From positions 394,001 to 458,000 of the forward strand of contig JAQPZY010001344.1 of the NCBI GenBank assembly GCA_029931535.1: 64,000 nt of DNA. Reading direction: 5' to 3'. The position numbers were made by a program, and so were the translations under genes. The notes beneath the pieces were generated by a model that was not told the DNA's origin, made no database searches, and worked only from the letters and a program-made list of their open reading frames with translations. This document shows positions 32,940 to 44,460 of this stretch, one piece after another (position 1 is the first letter of the stretch; every line of letters begins with the position of its first letter). The DNA is from Margaritifera margaritifera (taxonomy: Eukaryota > Mollusca > Bivalvia > Unionida > Margaritiferidae).

Positions 32940-33720
32940 CACCCTAGCTGAATTGTCCATTTGATCTGTCAGTCCATCTTGCACGCCCTACAACTTTGAG
33001 GACATTTGAGATAAATATATGAAACTTGGTGTACTTATATATTATTGCTAGAAGGTGTGACTTTAATCACATTGGGGGTCCTATCTTCAAGGTCAGGATC
33101 ATGGGTCAGTATTTTAAGTTTTCAGTTACACTTTCTTTTCTGTTCTTTAAATTTACTCAGTACTGCCATTTGATTTAAATGATGAAACATGGTACACTTA
33201 CTTCAAATCACTGGAAAATATGTTGCATACCACATTGGGGGTCCTATCGTTAAGGTCAAGGTCAGAGGTCAATATTTTAAGCTTTCTATCGCTTTCATGT
33301 GCATTCTATAACTTAGGAGCAATTTGAGATCAATTAATGAAACTTGGTTTACTTTACTAGAAAGTGAAATTCAATCTTCAAGTTCAAGGTCACTGGTTAA
33401 GATTTTAATATTGTTTTTATCGCACTTTCATTTCCACTCTATAACTTTGGAACTGTTTAAGGTAAATTGATGAAACTTGGATATCATCTTTAGAATGTTT
33501 TGTCAGGTTCCTTATTTGGGATCCTATCTTTAAGGTCAAGGTCACAAGTCAGTTTGTAATTTTTTGTTTGTTTATACTTTGTAACTCAAAAGATGCAGTA
33601 GGCAGATGGGTATAAACTTTGGTACATTTCAGTTGATCAATTTTATGATATATCTGATATTCAAGGTCATATCTTCAAGGCCAAGTCACCGAGCCTTTTG
33701 AGATAAATCCATTAATTTTA
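32940..33720 (+). repeat. Diverged ~150-bp 'GGTCAAGGTCA' repeat
   Basis: Five or so units with GATGAAACTTGGTA.ACTT, GGGGTCCTATCTTCAAGGTC, AAGGTCA.AGGTCAGTATTTT and CTTTC.TTTCTATTCTATAAC. Old and divergent; no coding content. Confidence 0.7.
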
Positions 33721-34139
33721 TTTTCCATGTCTGCCCAAAAATTATTCAAGTTGGTCACAAAGGTTATTGCCAGAGTTCATCACTATACAATGTTGGTGAC
33801 CTCACCACAGTAGGCTGGGGACAAAATTCACTGAATTTGCTTGTAATTTGAGAAATTGATTTGAGGGGTCTAAGTTGTAGTTTTAACTGAAGGCTGAAAG
33901 TTCTAAGACTACAACTTTGCTACTATAATGCATAGATCTGCTTTTAAAAATTCTAATACATGGAATTGTATTATACTAAATAAAGCATTTAAAAATTAAA
34001 AATTAAGAAGGACCACAGTGACAGTCACTGTTGCCATGACACATAAGACATCTGGTATGTAATGATGATGTAAAAGTCAGCATGCCTTAGGACATCATCA
34101 CAATCAAGACCAGTCATTAAAGCAGGACAATTTTAAGAT

Positions 34140-34400
34140 GTTTTCATGAAGATAACTGTTATATTAAATCATTATCTGATTTCTGAGCTTGTTACTGCTC
34201 TAGAGGTTACACTCAGGATTTTAAGACAGGTTCATGAAGATAACTGTTATATTAAATCATTATCTGATTTCTGAGCTTGTTACCACTCTAGAGGTTACAC
34301 TCAGGATTTTAAGACAGGTTCATAAAGGTAACTATTATATTAAATCATTATCTGATTGGCTAAGCTTGTTACCACTCTAGAGGTTACACTCGGGACTCTT
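34140..34400 (+). repeat. 88-bp tandem repeat, three copies
   Basis: TTCATGAAGATAACTGTTAT, ATTAAATCATTATCTGATTT, CTGAGCTTGTTACC, CTCTAGAGGTTACACTCAGG starts at 34143, 34231 and 34319. Confidence 0.92.
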
Positions 34401-35308
34401 TTTTTTTTAACACTGTTGCTGGGAGCTAAGATGTGAATCAAAGAGTTATCCAAAACCTCAAACCTGTTATTTGACAAGTCAGGTTGTTAGCTCCATATAT
34501 GGCTGTGATTTCCCCCAATACCTACCTCACCCAATGTCTTTACCTGGATGGATATGGTCATAATTGATGCATAACCATAGATTACAAAGAAGTGGTGATG
34601 TTTTGGACGTAAATCAGTTCCATTCATTTTGACAAAAATATGCTGTTTATCAAAACGTGCAGAAAGCAAATTGTACATAAAACTTTCTGTGTTTTCAAAG
34701 CTATATTGACAGTGTAAGAACATAAATGTACCTCCATGTACAAAGTCCTGATTGTGTTAAATAATAAGTTTATTTCCTTTTTTTTTCTTTTGTGTGTTTT
34801 GTTGGAAGATTATTAAACAGACCTAATATAGAGTAGTTGTAAATTTATGACATTTTTGCTTATCAGTTAAATTAATTTTTTTATAGCAGTAATACAGTAC
34901 ATGCATCGTGGATCACAGAAAATCCACGTTCCATGGTGGAACTTAATCCTTTCACAATGTGTCCATCACAGACTGGATATAGTTGTCATCATGGATTGAC
35001 CATGTCATGGCTTGTAGTGAACCGATTAAGTTTTATTGCCCCAATTAGAAACACATAGCAATATAGTTATGTAATAGTGGACGTCCACTACATCTCGTGG
35101 AACTTACCTGTTGACTCAGCTACATTACACAGTGCAGAATGCTCTTTTTAAGTTGTGCACAATGCAATTTAATATTCAAATACCCGCCTACTAAAATGCA
35201 TTCACATACATGTATTGTGAGAGATGAAAGATAGATTTGTGAGCAAAGAATCCTGAGACTATTCAGGTGCTTCACAAAATATACAATGTTATGATAGTAA
35301 TTTTATTG

Positions 35309-35326
35309 AGAGAGAGAGAGAGAGAT
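35309..35326 (+). repeat. (GA)n microsatellite
   Basis: About nine GA repeats. Confidence 0.9.
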
Positions 35327-35471
35327 TCTGCTTTTAAACAAATAAAAGGAAAAATAAATCACACATAAGTATTAGCGGGTTTCATTCCATTATTGAAATA
35401 AAAAATGCAAGAAATGATATTTATTTTTTCATTCCCCCAGTCACTTTTTAATTGTTTGCTTAACTCATTAA

Positions 35472-36071
35472 CCCTGGGAGATTTTTTTCATTTTCGTGTG
35501 AAATGGGGGTAGGCAACACATTTTTGGGGTTACTTCAGAATGCAGCAAAACACATCTGCTTAAGAAAGTTTATCGTTTAGCCGGATGTTTAGGTGTATCA
35601 GAAACGTTGTTTTTCATCAGCTATTATGCTCACACATGTGCAGATGGGTAAAAGTTGGACTTCATTTTTTAAAAAAAATATTTTTTGTATTGGACCCCCG
35701 ATTTTTGTGTCCTGGCCCCTCTTTTCTCCAAATCTCAAACTTATCCTACTTTTTGCAGAGGTTCATCTGTCTGTGTGCAGTTCAGACAGGACTGCTTTAG
35801 ATCTAAGGCCAAAAAGTCTAAAATCCGGACACAAACTCTGGTTCTGCAACTGTCAATTTTCTACCTAAAAAAATCGGGTCTAAAAAAATGCATTTTGTTC
35901 ACTGTACTTTTAAATGCGAGTAGAAAGTCGACATTATTTGGTATCATTGTAGAGCTACATCTGTCTACTTTCCTGCAATACCATTCACTTTAGTGTATCT
36001 TAAATGATGTTGATGTTACAGAGCTCGGAAGTAGGGTACAACCTCATGACGCGTAAACGTGGCGCTAGGGG
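35472..36071. mobile_element. piggyBac-like MITE flanked by TTAA
   Basis: Exactly 600 bp lie between TTAA at 35468-35471 and TTAA at 36072-36075. Ends are CCCTGGGAG on the left and, on the complement of the right, CCCCTAGCGCCACGTTTACG, with CCC next to TTAA as in piggyBac elements. The flanks are themselves mirrored (TTAACTCA|TTAA on the left, TTAA|TGAGTTAA on the right). Overlapping short ORFs inside (35585-35993) resemble nothing. Confidence 0.75.
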
Positions 36072-36249
36072 TTAATGAGTTAACATGTTCGCACACAATG
36101 AAATATACATAGCGCTATCCAAAATACAACCTCTATTAGTCCAGTCTCAGTTTAGTACTTGCGATCCAAATATACATGTCCATGCAACACATTTTCTCAG
36201 GAACTAGACACGTGTTTACCTTTACCTTAGACCTACTGTTTTTATGCAG

Positions 36250-36379
36250 ACTCTATGAAGCACGTGAAGCTGCATTCTATAACCAACAGCTTGAAAAAAT
36301 ATACTTAGGATTGCTGGTTTGGTTATCTGATGAGTTTAATATTAATAAATGGATGGGTGCAAGTGATGAAGAAGCATAA
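36250..36379 (+). CDS. Orphan terminal-exon-like ORF, unknown product
   Basis: A strong acceptor (CTACTGTTTTTATGCAG, AG at 36248-36249) is followed by one base finishing a codon, then LYEAREAAFYNQQLEKIYLG and LLVWLSDEFNINKWMGASDE, EA and a stop at 36377-36379. The composition is protein-like (amphipathic helix, Trp, acidic end) and unlike nearby noise. I do not recognise the family. It lies 7.5 kb after INPP5A, but entry phase 2 does not fit the phase-0 end of the 26693 exon, so it is not an alternative last exon of that transcript. It may be a last exon of another gene whose other exons are outside or unrecognised, or a captured fragment in the surrounding element. Confidence 0.4.
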
Positions 36380-37733
36380 TCACTTAAATAATTTTGGTAG
36401 GAGATAAACTTGTATGCATTATTTTCAGTTGATGCAGATACAACTTCATTTAGTACAGTACATTCTTTCAGTGTGCATGACAAACATTGCAAAACTGTAC
36501 CTGAATGTCAAGCGAATATTGTTTATAAGTTTAGTTATTAATTTGTTACATTTTGACCCAATTATCCTTTTTAAGAAGTTGACGTGAATACAATAACAGG
36601 CGTAGCGGCCGACTTCAAAGTAAGAATGCCACTCCTCGGCCAGTGCCTAGTGATGCATGTAGATTTGCAAAAAAAGTGACAACAGAAAGTTACTATTTTC
36701 ATTGAAATCACTTTGTTCATGACATGAATGGCCATTGATAGAGCGCAGCAGTCAATACAGGGTACACAATTCTGTGTATTAAAAACATTGTCATACTTTC
36801 TGATAAACAATGTTATTTTCAAAGTTTAAGGGTAAAGCTACAGAGGAACCTTTTTGTAGCATAGTTCATGTATCTTTTTTTTATTTTAATATACATAACC
36901 ACGTAATTCTTGTAGAATAAACTTTGGAAAGAATTATGACATGTCATAATGTTCGAGTGTTTTTGATTGTACATGTATGGTATGAATAGTACGGTGTTCG
37001 TTTGTAATCTCTTTTCGAGTTTTATTTGTATTACTGCTTTCAATAATTTCTTTTAAAGTGGGTCTGGAAATAGTATGGAAATAAAAGGGGAACTATGGCA
37101 GATTGATAACCAGTACACAAAGCACTGTTATATCATTTATTGAGAAAGACCATCAAAGTTAGTGCTTATGCAGAACAGTATGTAAATTTCTACACATGTA
37201 TAGGCTAGCAAGTACATGTACATGTAATAAATCAACAGGGATGTACTTTGTAGCTAAGCAATTTTTCTGATCTACGCTCTGTCATGGACAGGGGTGGGAA
37301 GATCTCCAAGAAATTAAAAACCTTGTATTTTTTTTCTATGTTACACGCATTCGTCTATATGTATCCCTAGCTATGCCACTGATAAATACCACAAGAAATG
37401 TTACCACTGTATGGTTTGTACAGGTAAAGGTATAAAATTGACACCTGCCATGGTCAGGTTTATGGCAGCCGGGTTTCTCCCATGTGTTTGTTTAGTGTGT
37501 CGACTTGCGGAGTGAATACAATAAATCAGCGAGGGGTGCCATAAAACCCACTACGGATGCAATAAAATCTGTAACAGACTTCCACTAGATTGAGTGTATT
37601 TCCACTAAACCTGAGGGAAACCCACTAGACTGAGTGGACATCCACAACTCATAGTGGACACTTAATCTCTTCCCCGTGTCCATGCCCACTGGATTGAGTG
37701 GGCAATCCATAATCCACGATGCGTGTACTGTAC
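36380..37733. other. Non-coding sequence to the right inverted end
   Basis: At 37550-37720 the motif CCACTAGATTGAGTG / CCACTAGACTGAGTGGACATCC / CCACTGGATTGAGTGGGCA recurs four times, each partly palindromic. Elsewhere nothing recognised. Confidence 0.45.
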
Positions 37734-37868
37734 AATACCTGCTACTATTGCATTGCTTTCCTTTTCTGGGACTCTTAGTCCACAGTCCAGCTAATTATTC
37801 CTTCCTCCAATTAGTATTGGAGGGCCAGAATTGAAAAGAACATGATTCCAGTCTGACTCCTTAGTCAC
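37734..37868 (+). repeat. DIRS left inverted terminal repeat
   Basis: GCATTGCTTTCCTTTTCTGG, then CTAATTATTCCTTCCTCCAA, then GGGCCAGAATTGAAAAGAAC; each block is matched on the complement of 41448-41585 with few changes. Confidence 0.88.
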
Positions 37869-38179
37869 AGCCAACATACAGAATACTTTCTTTTTTCATT
37901 AGATGACGTATATGTTATAAGTGTGCTACATCGCTCATTGAATTTGCCTTTGTTTTCATCTTGAAATGTCTTTTTGGCATTTCACCTACCTTTTTGTATC
38001 AGTTGAGTGTTTGAGTCCTTGCTTTATTTGAGTGTTACCTGTGTTTTTGTAAATTTTAGTTTATTTTTTGCAACTTGCTTAGCAAGCAGTGCTTTATTAA
38101 ATTGTATCCCCCTTCATTGTTCTGGTGCTAGGGTAAATATTATCTATCCTTTTTTGGTCCTGGATTATTGTTTTGGTCT

Positions 38180-39300
38180 GAATTTTTATCTTTCAGAGCT
38201 TCTAGTGTTGCAAGGTTTGGGCAAGTGTGGGCACAGGAAGGACCCATGGGACATGCAACAAACCTTTCTTAGCATCCATTGGGTGTGCATGCATGGACAG
38301 CTCTCCAGTTTGTTGTGTTTGGGCTGACCAGGTGTGCAGGGTTAATACAAAGTCTGGAAAGTATTGAAAAAGTATGGAAAATAAAGATTTTGCCCTAAAG
38401 GTCTGGGAAAAGTATGGAATTTTGGACTGCTGTGTTTTATTTTGCTAAAGATACTCATCGCCTGGGATACCATTTGGTCTAGCGTCTGGATCTCTTCTTG
38501 TGTTGTGGGAGACTTCTGCCCTTGTTGGACAAGAACATTCTGCGACTTCCATGGTTTGGAGATCCCCTAAGGGTCAAGGTTTGGAGATACCTTAAGGGTC
38601 AAGGATCCCAGAAGCTTGTTACGATGCCATCAGTGCTGGTGAGGGATCGATCCCTGGTCCCTCCCAGAGAGGAGAAATACCTGAGAGCAAGTCACACCTC
38701 CCACTTAGGAATGAGCAACACCCTCTTAAGGTCAGTGTCCTGGTGAATGTGATAGCCAATCGCTTCCTATGAGGGAAGAGCAGCGATCTCATTCAGAAAA
38801 GTCTGATGTGGGCTTGTCTATTAGATCTTCGTCACTGGACAGGTCACCAGGCATCCAAAGGCCGCTGGGCTTTGAACACTGGTCACGATATCCAATCGGG
38901 TCAATACCCCCCTCAACCCACCCCCAGTTCCTATGTTACCATTTATTCCCAATGGGGATAGGGAGTTGGGTTGTACTTATCTGACTAGGGAGGGGGATCG
39001 GATTGTATCTCCCCTCCCTATGTTCCCTTTTAATCCCTACAGTAACAGTGACAGTCCCTCAGCCTCCATTGGAGTCACTAGCTCCTTCCCATCTTGCAGG
39101 TGTTAGAGGAGGAGGCAGTTTGGACATTCGATAGGGCCATGAAGAAAGTTTACCGCCTCAATCCACCATACTTGTGTCCTAAGCCTTATGGTGCTGAGAA
39201 CAAGAAGATTCTCTCCAGTCTGGAGAGGCTTTCTGAGGCAGCAATCTATCCAGATCTTTTGTTGCTCCTGCACTCTGTGATAGTCTGAGAGCTTGCACAG
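38180..39300 (+). pseudogene. DIRS gag-like remnant
   Basis: Frame pieces read LQGLGKCGHRKDPWDMQQTF then a Cys-containing stretch ending LSSLLCLG (38195-38327), like the C-x-H/WD...C-x2-C block at the start of DIRS gag proteins. Further on, VLEEEAVWTFDRAMKKVYRL (39100 on) is gag-like helical sequence. Many stops. No function expected. Confidence 0.55.
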
Positions 39301-40254
39301 AAGATTTCCCATTGACAGGAGTTTGCCAGGGAGCAGACGGGGTGGTCTGTCTCCTCTTCTACGCTTCAGCTGCTGGTTTCTGCCTTCAGCTATTGAGTCC
39401 ATTCGCCAGCTGGGTCCTGGGCTTGCCTCCCAGTTGAAACCTTGAAGGCTTTGAAGCTTACGGTCCACACTCTAGTGATGATAGCCTTGCATGCTGATTT
39501 CTTTTCAGCAGCCTCCTTCAGTCTCTTGAAGGAGGAATCATTGTATCCAGTGGTGCTTTAGCATTTGCTAGAGGCTGTAGTGAAGATGTCGTATCATGTT
39601 CTTTCCATGTCAGTGGGGCTCTCTGCAATTCTTCACCTCAGCGGGAATGCTGCCTTGGAGATGTTAGAGGTCTTGCTGGACCACAGCAAAAACCTTTTAA
39701 GGTCCGCACTCTTGAGGTGGAAATGCTCTTCAAAGGCCTTATTTCCTCCAATCTGATCGCCCTATATGACCTTCTCCCAAGTTCTTCAAGCAAACGCAGC
39801 CTCAATAGTCTCACAAGCAGCCTCAGTTCAAAGGTCCCTCCTGCCCATCATTCACTGGATTAGGCAGTCATAGAGGCAAAGGGAGAAAGTTTTTGGACTC
39901 CTCTCTCTTCCCCAAGGAGGGATGGAGTCAGCCCTGGGGAGTTGCAGCCTCTCCTGCAGTACCTTCCTCTTTCCGGTGTCCCAGTAGGAGCTTGTCTAGC
40001 CTTTTTTTCATACGTTTGGTCAGGCATCATGGATGATGTGTAGGTCCATTCCATCTTAAAGGATGGCAGCCATCTTTGTTTCTGGGAACATCCTGCCCTA
40101 TCATGGACCCCATCTTCTTTCACAAGTCCAAACTGGCTCAATAAAGGGAAGAGGTACACATCTTTCTCTGGAAGGTTGCAGTTGAGAGGATGGAAAATGA
40201 CCAGGCTCCGGCTTTCTATTTCAAGATCTTTCTGTTGTTAAAAAATATTGGAAA

Positions 40255-40804
40255 ATGTTGGCTTATGATCACCATTCCATCTTAAACAGATTTCTTCAAA
40301 AAGAATGTTTCAAGATGGAGACTACCTCCTTGGTCAGGAATAACATAAGGCCCTGCGACTGGGTGGTTTCCATCTTCAGGATGCATACCTTCACATCCCA
40401 TCTTCCCTCCATACAGAAAATACCTCCAGTTCAGTCTCGATCAGGAGGTATTTCAATTTTGATCTCTTCTGTTCAGCCTCGCCTCTGTCCCCGAAGCCTT
40501 TACCAGGGTGAATGGGGCAGTTGCAGCGCATTTGAGGTCATTAGAGATCCCCATCCTCCAGTATTTCAACAACTGGTTGATGCACAACATCCTCAGAGAT
40601 TCTCTTCAGAAGGACTTGCCCATCTGTTGGTTGATGGTGACTGGTTTCAGTCTTATCCCTAACCTAGAAATGTCAGATCTCATCCCTTCTCAAGACTTTG
40701 TATATGTGGGAATGAATTTCCTCACCAGCCTAGGGAATGTTCATGTTCCTCCAGACAGGATCAACAACTGTGGGGGAGACCCTTGGTGGACTTATTTGCT
40801 ATGA
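40255..40804 (+). pseudogene. DIRS reverse transcriptase remnant, catalytic site mutated
   Basis: Read across two or more frames: QDAYLHIP (first catalytic Asp block, about 40374-40397), then AVAAHLRSLEIPILQYFNNW (40517 on), PICWLMVTGFSLIPNLEMSD and LIPSQDFVYVGMNFLTSLG. The order and wording match DIRS RT. The expected Asp-Asp pair before Trp (FDDW) is FNNW, so both catalytic aspartates are gone in addition to the frameshifts. Confidence 0.85.
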
Positions 40805-40839
40805 GACTGAACAACAAGCTCCCCTGTCCAGTACCAGAT

Positions 40840-41035
40840 CAGAGGGCCAGGACAGTAGATGCTTTCAGTTTAAAGTGGGATAGTCAGTATGCGTATGCCT
40901 TCCCACCTTTAAAAATAATTCCATAGATGCTCCACCTAGTCAGGATCTCAACTGCTCCACTGATCATGGTAGCTACTCTGTGACCTGAATGGTCATGGTT
41001 CAATGACCTACTCAACCTGAGAGGGACCTTCTTTC
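40840..41035 (+). pseudogene. DIRS RNase H / linker remnant
   Basis: DAFSLKWDSQYAYAFPPLKI (about 40858-40917) corresponds to the DA-S-DW---AYAFPP block at the end of the DIRS RT-RNase H domain. A stop follows, then PEWSWFNDLLNL. Confidence 0.75.
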
Positions 41036-41340
41036 ATGAGAATTTAACACCATGAAGTCTGGGCTATTGCTACATCGTATGCTGTTACGAGAGCTGCCTT
41101 CTGGTGGTCTAGCACTAACCTGTTCACCCGTTTACCTTTAATCATTGGCACATCAGAGCAAGGGCATTTTTTCATTGGACCATATAGTGATGGCACAACA
41201 TGTGGCCCAAGCTTCTACCAGCTTACAGTAGTGAACACTCCTTCTGTAAGGATAAGTACAATAGTTTTCTATACCAGATTTGTTGAGGCCATCATCCTCC
41301 CTCCCAACTGGGTAATTCGCAGTGCAATTGTACAAGGTAT
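41036..41340 (+). pseudogene. DIRS tyrosine recombinase C-terminal remnant
   Basis: HEVWAIATSYAVTRAAFWWS then STNLFTRLPL corresponds to the H-x-x-R ... Y end of the DIRS integrase-recombinase. The catalytic Arg is Trp and the Tyr is lost (LPL where F-x-x-x-Y-L is expected). Most of the recombinase is missing, so a large deletion lies between RNase H and this point. Confidence 0.7.
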
Positions 41341-41589
41341 TGTATTACTGCTATAATAATACTTTTTTTTTTTTTAGAGTAAAACTAATTTTATTTATGT
41401 AATACTTACCTACTACTATTGCAAAGATTCCCTCCTCCCACCCCACTCTGACCAAGGAGACAGACTGGGATCATATTCTTTTCAATTCTGGCCCACCAAT
41501 AATAATTGGAGAAGGAATAATTAGTTTCAACTAGGAACTAGGAATCCCAGAAAGGAAAGCAATGCTATAGTAATAGATAAGTATTACAT

Positions 41590-42985
41590 AACAAAATAGA
41601 AAAACCTTTTAAACAACTTCTTTAATTTGACCACATTTGACAGAAAGCATCCTGGCATGAAGAGCTTTCAGGTTTGTCCAAATGTTGTAGATATGCCATC
41701 AAATATGGCCACCATTATTAAAAGGTGAAAAACCTTTAAATTACTTTTTGAAAGTATCCTATAATGAAGGGCTTTCAACTTTGTATAAACAGTGCCAATA
41801 GGCCATTATTTATGGCCACTGTTAATGAAAAAATAGATAAACTTTGTACAAACAATGCCAATTAGCCCTTATATATGGCCACCATTAATAAAAAAAATAG
41901 ATAAACTATGTATAAACAATGCCAATTAGCCATTATTTATGGCCACCATTAATAAAAAAAATAGATAAACTATGTATAAACAATGCCAATTAGCCATTAT
42001 TTATGGCCACTGTTAATGAAATAATAGATAAACTGTATAAACAATGCTAGTAGCCATAATTTATGGCCACTGTTAATGAAAAAATAGATAAATTTTGTAT
42101 AAACAAGTCCAATTAGCCATTATATATGGCCACTGTTTAATGAAAAAATAGATAAACTATGTATAAACAATGCCAATTAGCCATTTTTTATGGCCACCAT
42201 TAATAAAAAAAATAGATAAACTATGTATAAACAATGCCAATTAGCCATTATATATGGCCACTGTTAATGAAATAATATATGAACTTTTAAATGACTTATC
42301 AAAAATTACTCGGCTGAATATAACAGAAAATGTCCTGGCTTGAAGGGCTTTCAATTATGTACAAATGATGCAGATCCATCATCCAACACAGATACTGTTA
42401 CTAAAAACAGTAAAACCTTGAAATGACTTGTAGAAAACTGTTGAACAGAATTTGACCAAAGTTGACAGAGAGCATCATTGCATAAAGGCCTTTAAAGTTT
42501 ATGCAAACAATGCTGATCTGCCATCAAATATGAATACTGTTATTAAGAGTAGAAAAACCTTGAAATGACTCTGTCTCGAGAACCACTCGACAGAGTTTGA
42601 CCAAATATAACAGAAAGCATATTGGCATTAAGGCCTTTCAAGATTGCACAAATGATCTTGATCCACCATCAAATATAGCTGATGTTACAAAAATAGAAAA
42701 TCCTTTAACAACTTCTGATGAAAAACGTCTGAAAAAAATCTGACCAGTATTAACAGAAAGTGTCATGGTTTCAAGATCTTTCAAATTTATACAAATGATG
42801 CCAGTCTGCCATCAACTGTGGATACTTTAAATAAAAATAGAGAACAATTTTAAAATCTTTATCTCAAAAAACCGCTTAACAGAATTTGACCAACTTTGAC
42901 AGAAAGCATTCTGGCATAAAGGACTTTCAATATTGGACAAATGTGCCATCTGATATGGATGAAAGGACAAAAAGATAGAGAAATC
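41590..42985 (+). repeat. Family B dispersed repeat, second copy with an inner ~63-bp array
   Basis: Standard family B units at both sides; between about 41770 and 42280 a shortened unit (ATAGATAAACTATGTATAAA, CAATGCCAATTAGCCATTAT, TTATGGCCACCATTAAT) has expanded to eight copies of 62-64 bp. The left edge begins mid-unit directly at the DIRS right end, suggesting the DIRS inserted into or beside it. Confidence 0.85.
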
Positions 42986-43965
42986 TTGAAACAATTGTTT
43001 TCATTTGCATTTGGCTATGAGGCATATGTAAGAAGATGAGTGATCTCGGGCCCACTTGATCCTCTTGTTTTCTCCATGCATTGGTCAGTATGATTCTAGA
43101 AAGGTTGTTTGCTGTGTATGGGAATTTAGAATAAGGATTATTTCTTTTTTGAGAGACCTGATATTTTTGCTTAAACCTGCAAAAATTGTATATGTAAGTC
43201 AGGTGGAAGATCCTGCTTTATTTTCAGCTCTGTTGCCTGCAAATACAGTCCTACCTACAGATCAGCCTTTTTGCTTGTTATCGTTAAGTGGAACAAAATG
43301 TGTAGACCCTGATCTGCAGGAGCATTGAGCTGACGATACCTTAGTGTTTAATGCTGACCTTTAACCTCATAACATAGCGAGCATCCAAGTTAAGATGTCT
43401 ATGGTCTGCTTTGAGTACTAAGATATCCTCAGCTATGGGAGCATTATGCACTGATAGGTCTAAATCTACACTGTTCACAACATGGCATACTTTATACACA
43501 AGTGAATACAGTATATTGAACAGTTGTTCCTTAACATTGCAGCACCAGTGTCACCCACCCCTGATTTGTCACAGCTCCCAACTGCCACTGAGGTGATAGT
43601 TCCCAGCACTCAGGTCAAGATTTCTGAAGTGGACACCACCAAATACATCCACATACGACAGAATGGCACTTCAGCACGTGTGTTCAGAGAGACCTCTGTA
43701 TGACATTGTCCATACTAATTGTCCACCCTCATACCATGCAGCTAAGGAACTAATAGCCCACTCATTTTGTGATACTCAAATTATGCCATTGATATGTACT
43801 TTGTGATTTCTCTGGGATTTTGTTCAAGAAATGAATTTTACATGAAATGATGGACTGTTGACCTATATAAGTTACATATCAAATTAATCCTTGCCAATTA
43901 TATTCTTAAAGTTGATAGAAATGAAGATTTTAAATTTAAAACAATCCTAGAATAGTTAATTGATC
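42986..43965. other. No gene recognised
   Basis: A 90-codon open frame (43056-43328) resembles nothing. The phrase GTAGACCCTGATCTGCAGGAGCA near 43302 resembles phrases near 22870 and 58795 (CAGATCAGGGTCCATG), hinting at another old dispersed repeat. Confidence 0.35.
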
Positions 43966-44460
43966 ATGTAATAATATCCATAATCTATAATACATGCTTT
44001 GCTGTGTCAACACATGTATGTACCAGTAATTGATCATGTAATAATAACTATAATACATGCTTTGCTGTGTCCACACATTTATGTACCAGTAGTTGATCAT
44101 GTAAGAATAACTGTAATAAATGCTCTGCTGTGTCCACACATGTATGTACCAGTAATTGATCATGTAAGAATAACGGTAATAAATGCTCTGCTGTGTCCAC
44201 ACATTTATGTACCAGTAGTTGATCATGTAAGAATAACTGTAATAAATGCTCTGCTGTGTCCACACATTTATGTACCAGTAATTGATCATGTAAGAATAAC
44301 TGTAATAAATGCTCTGCTGTGTCCACACATTTATGTACCAGTAGTTGATCATGTAATAATAACTATAATACATGCTTTGCTGTGTCCACACATTTATGTA
44401 CCAGTAATTGATCATGTAAGAAAAACTGTAATACATGCTTTGCTGTGTCCACTCATTTGC
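43966..44460 (+). repeat. 63-bp minisatellite, eight copies, open on both strands
   Basis: The unit is ATTGATCATGTAAGAATAAC, TGTAATAAATGCTCTGCTGT, GTCCACACATTTATGTACCA, GT. With period 63 = 3x21 both strands give long repeat ORFs (157 codons +, 197 codons -). Repetition of a 21-residue unit in unrelated frames shows these are by-products. Confidence 0.95.

Larger units (their letters stand above)
34893..37732. mobile_element. 2.84-kb interval bounded by ~21-bp inverted repeats (unclassified element)
   Basis: The left end TACAGTACATGCATCGTGGA (34893 on) matches the complement of the right end, TACAGTACACGCATCGTGGA (ending at 37732), at 19 of 20 positions. Sub-terminal regions on both sides repeat words such as GTCCACTA / GTGGACA, CACTAGA-GAGTG and TTAAT-CTTTTATTGC. 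The interval contains the 600-bp piggyBac-like MITE and an orphan exon. It has no transposase, so it may be a non-autonomous element or an inverted pair of smaller ones. Its right edge abuts the DIRS element. Confidence 0.55.
37734..41585 (+). mobile_element. DIRS-type retrotransposon, degenerate but structurally complete
   Basis: About 135-bp inverted terminal repeats (37734-37868 and 41448-41585) enclose gag-like, RT, RNase H and tyrosine-recombinase remnants in that order. Both ends carry the complement-related line GGGCCAGAATTGAAAAGAA. A direct repeat of the left outer edge (AATACTTACCTACTACTATTGC, near 41401) sits just inside the right ITR, as expected for the internal complementary region from which DIRS elements rebuild their ends. 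Length 3852 bp is short for a full DIRS (usually 5-6 kb), so internal deletions are likely. Stops and frameshifts occur throughout. Confidence 0.88.
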
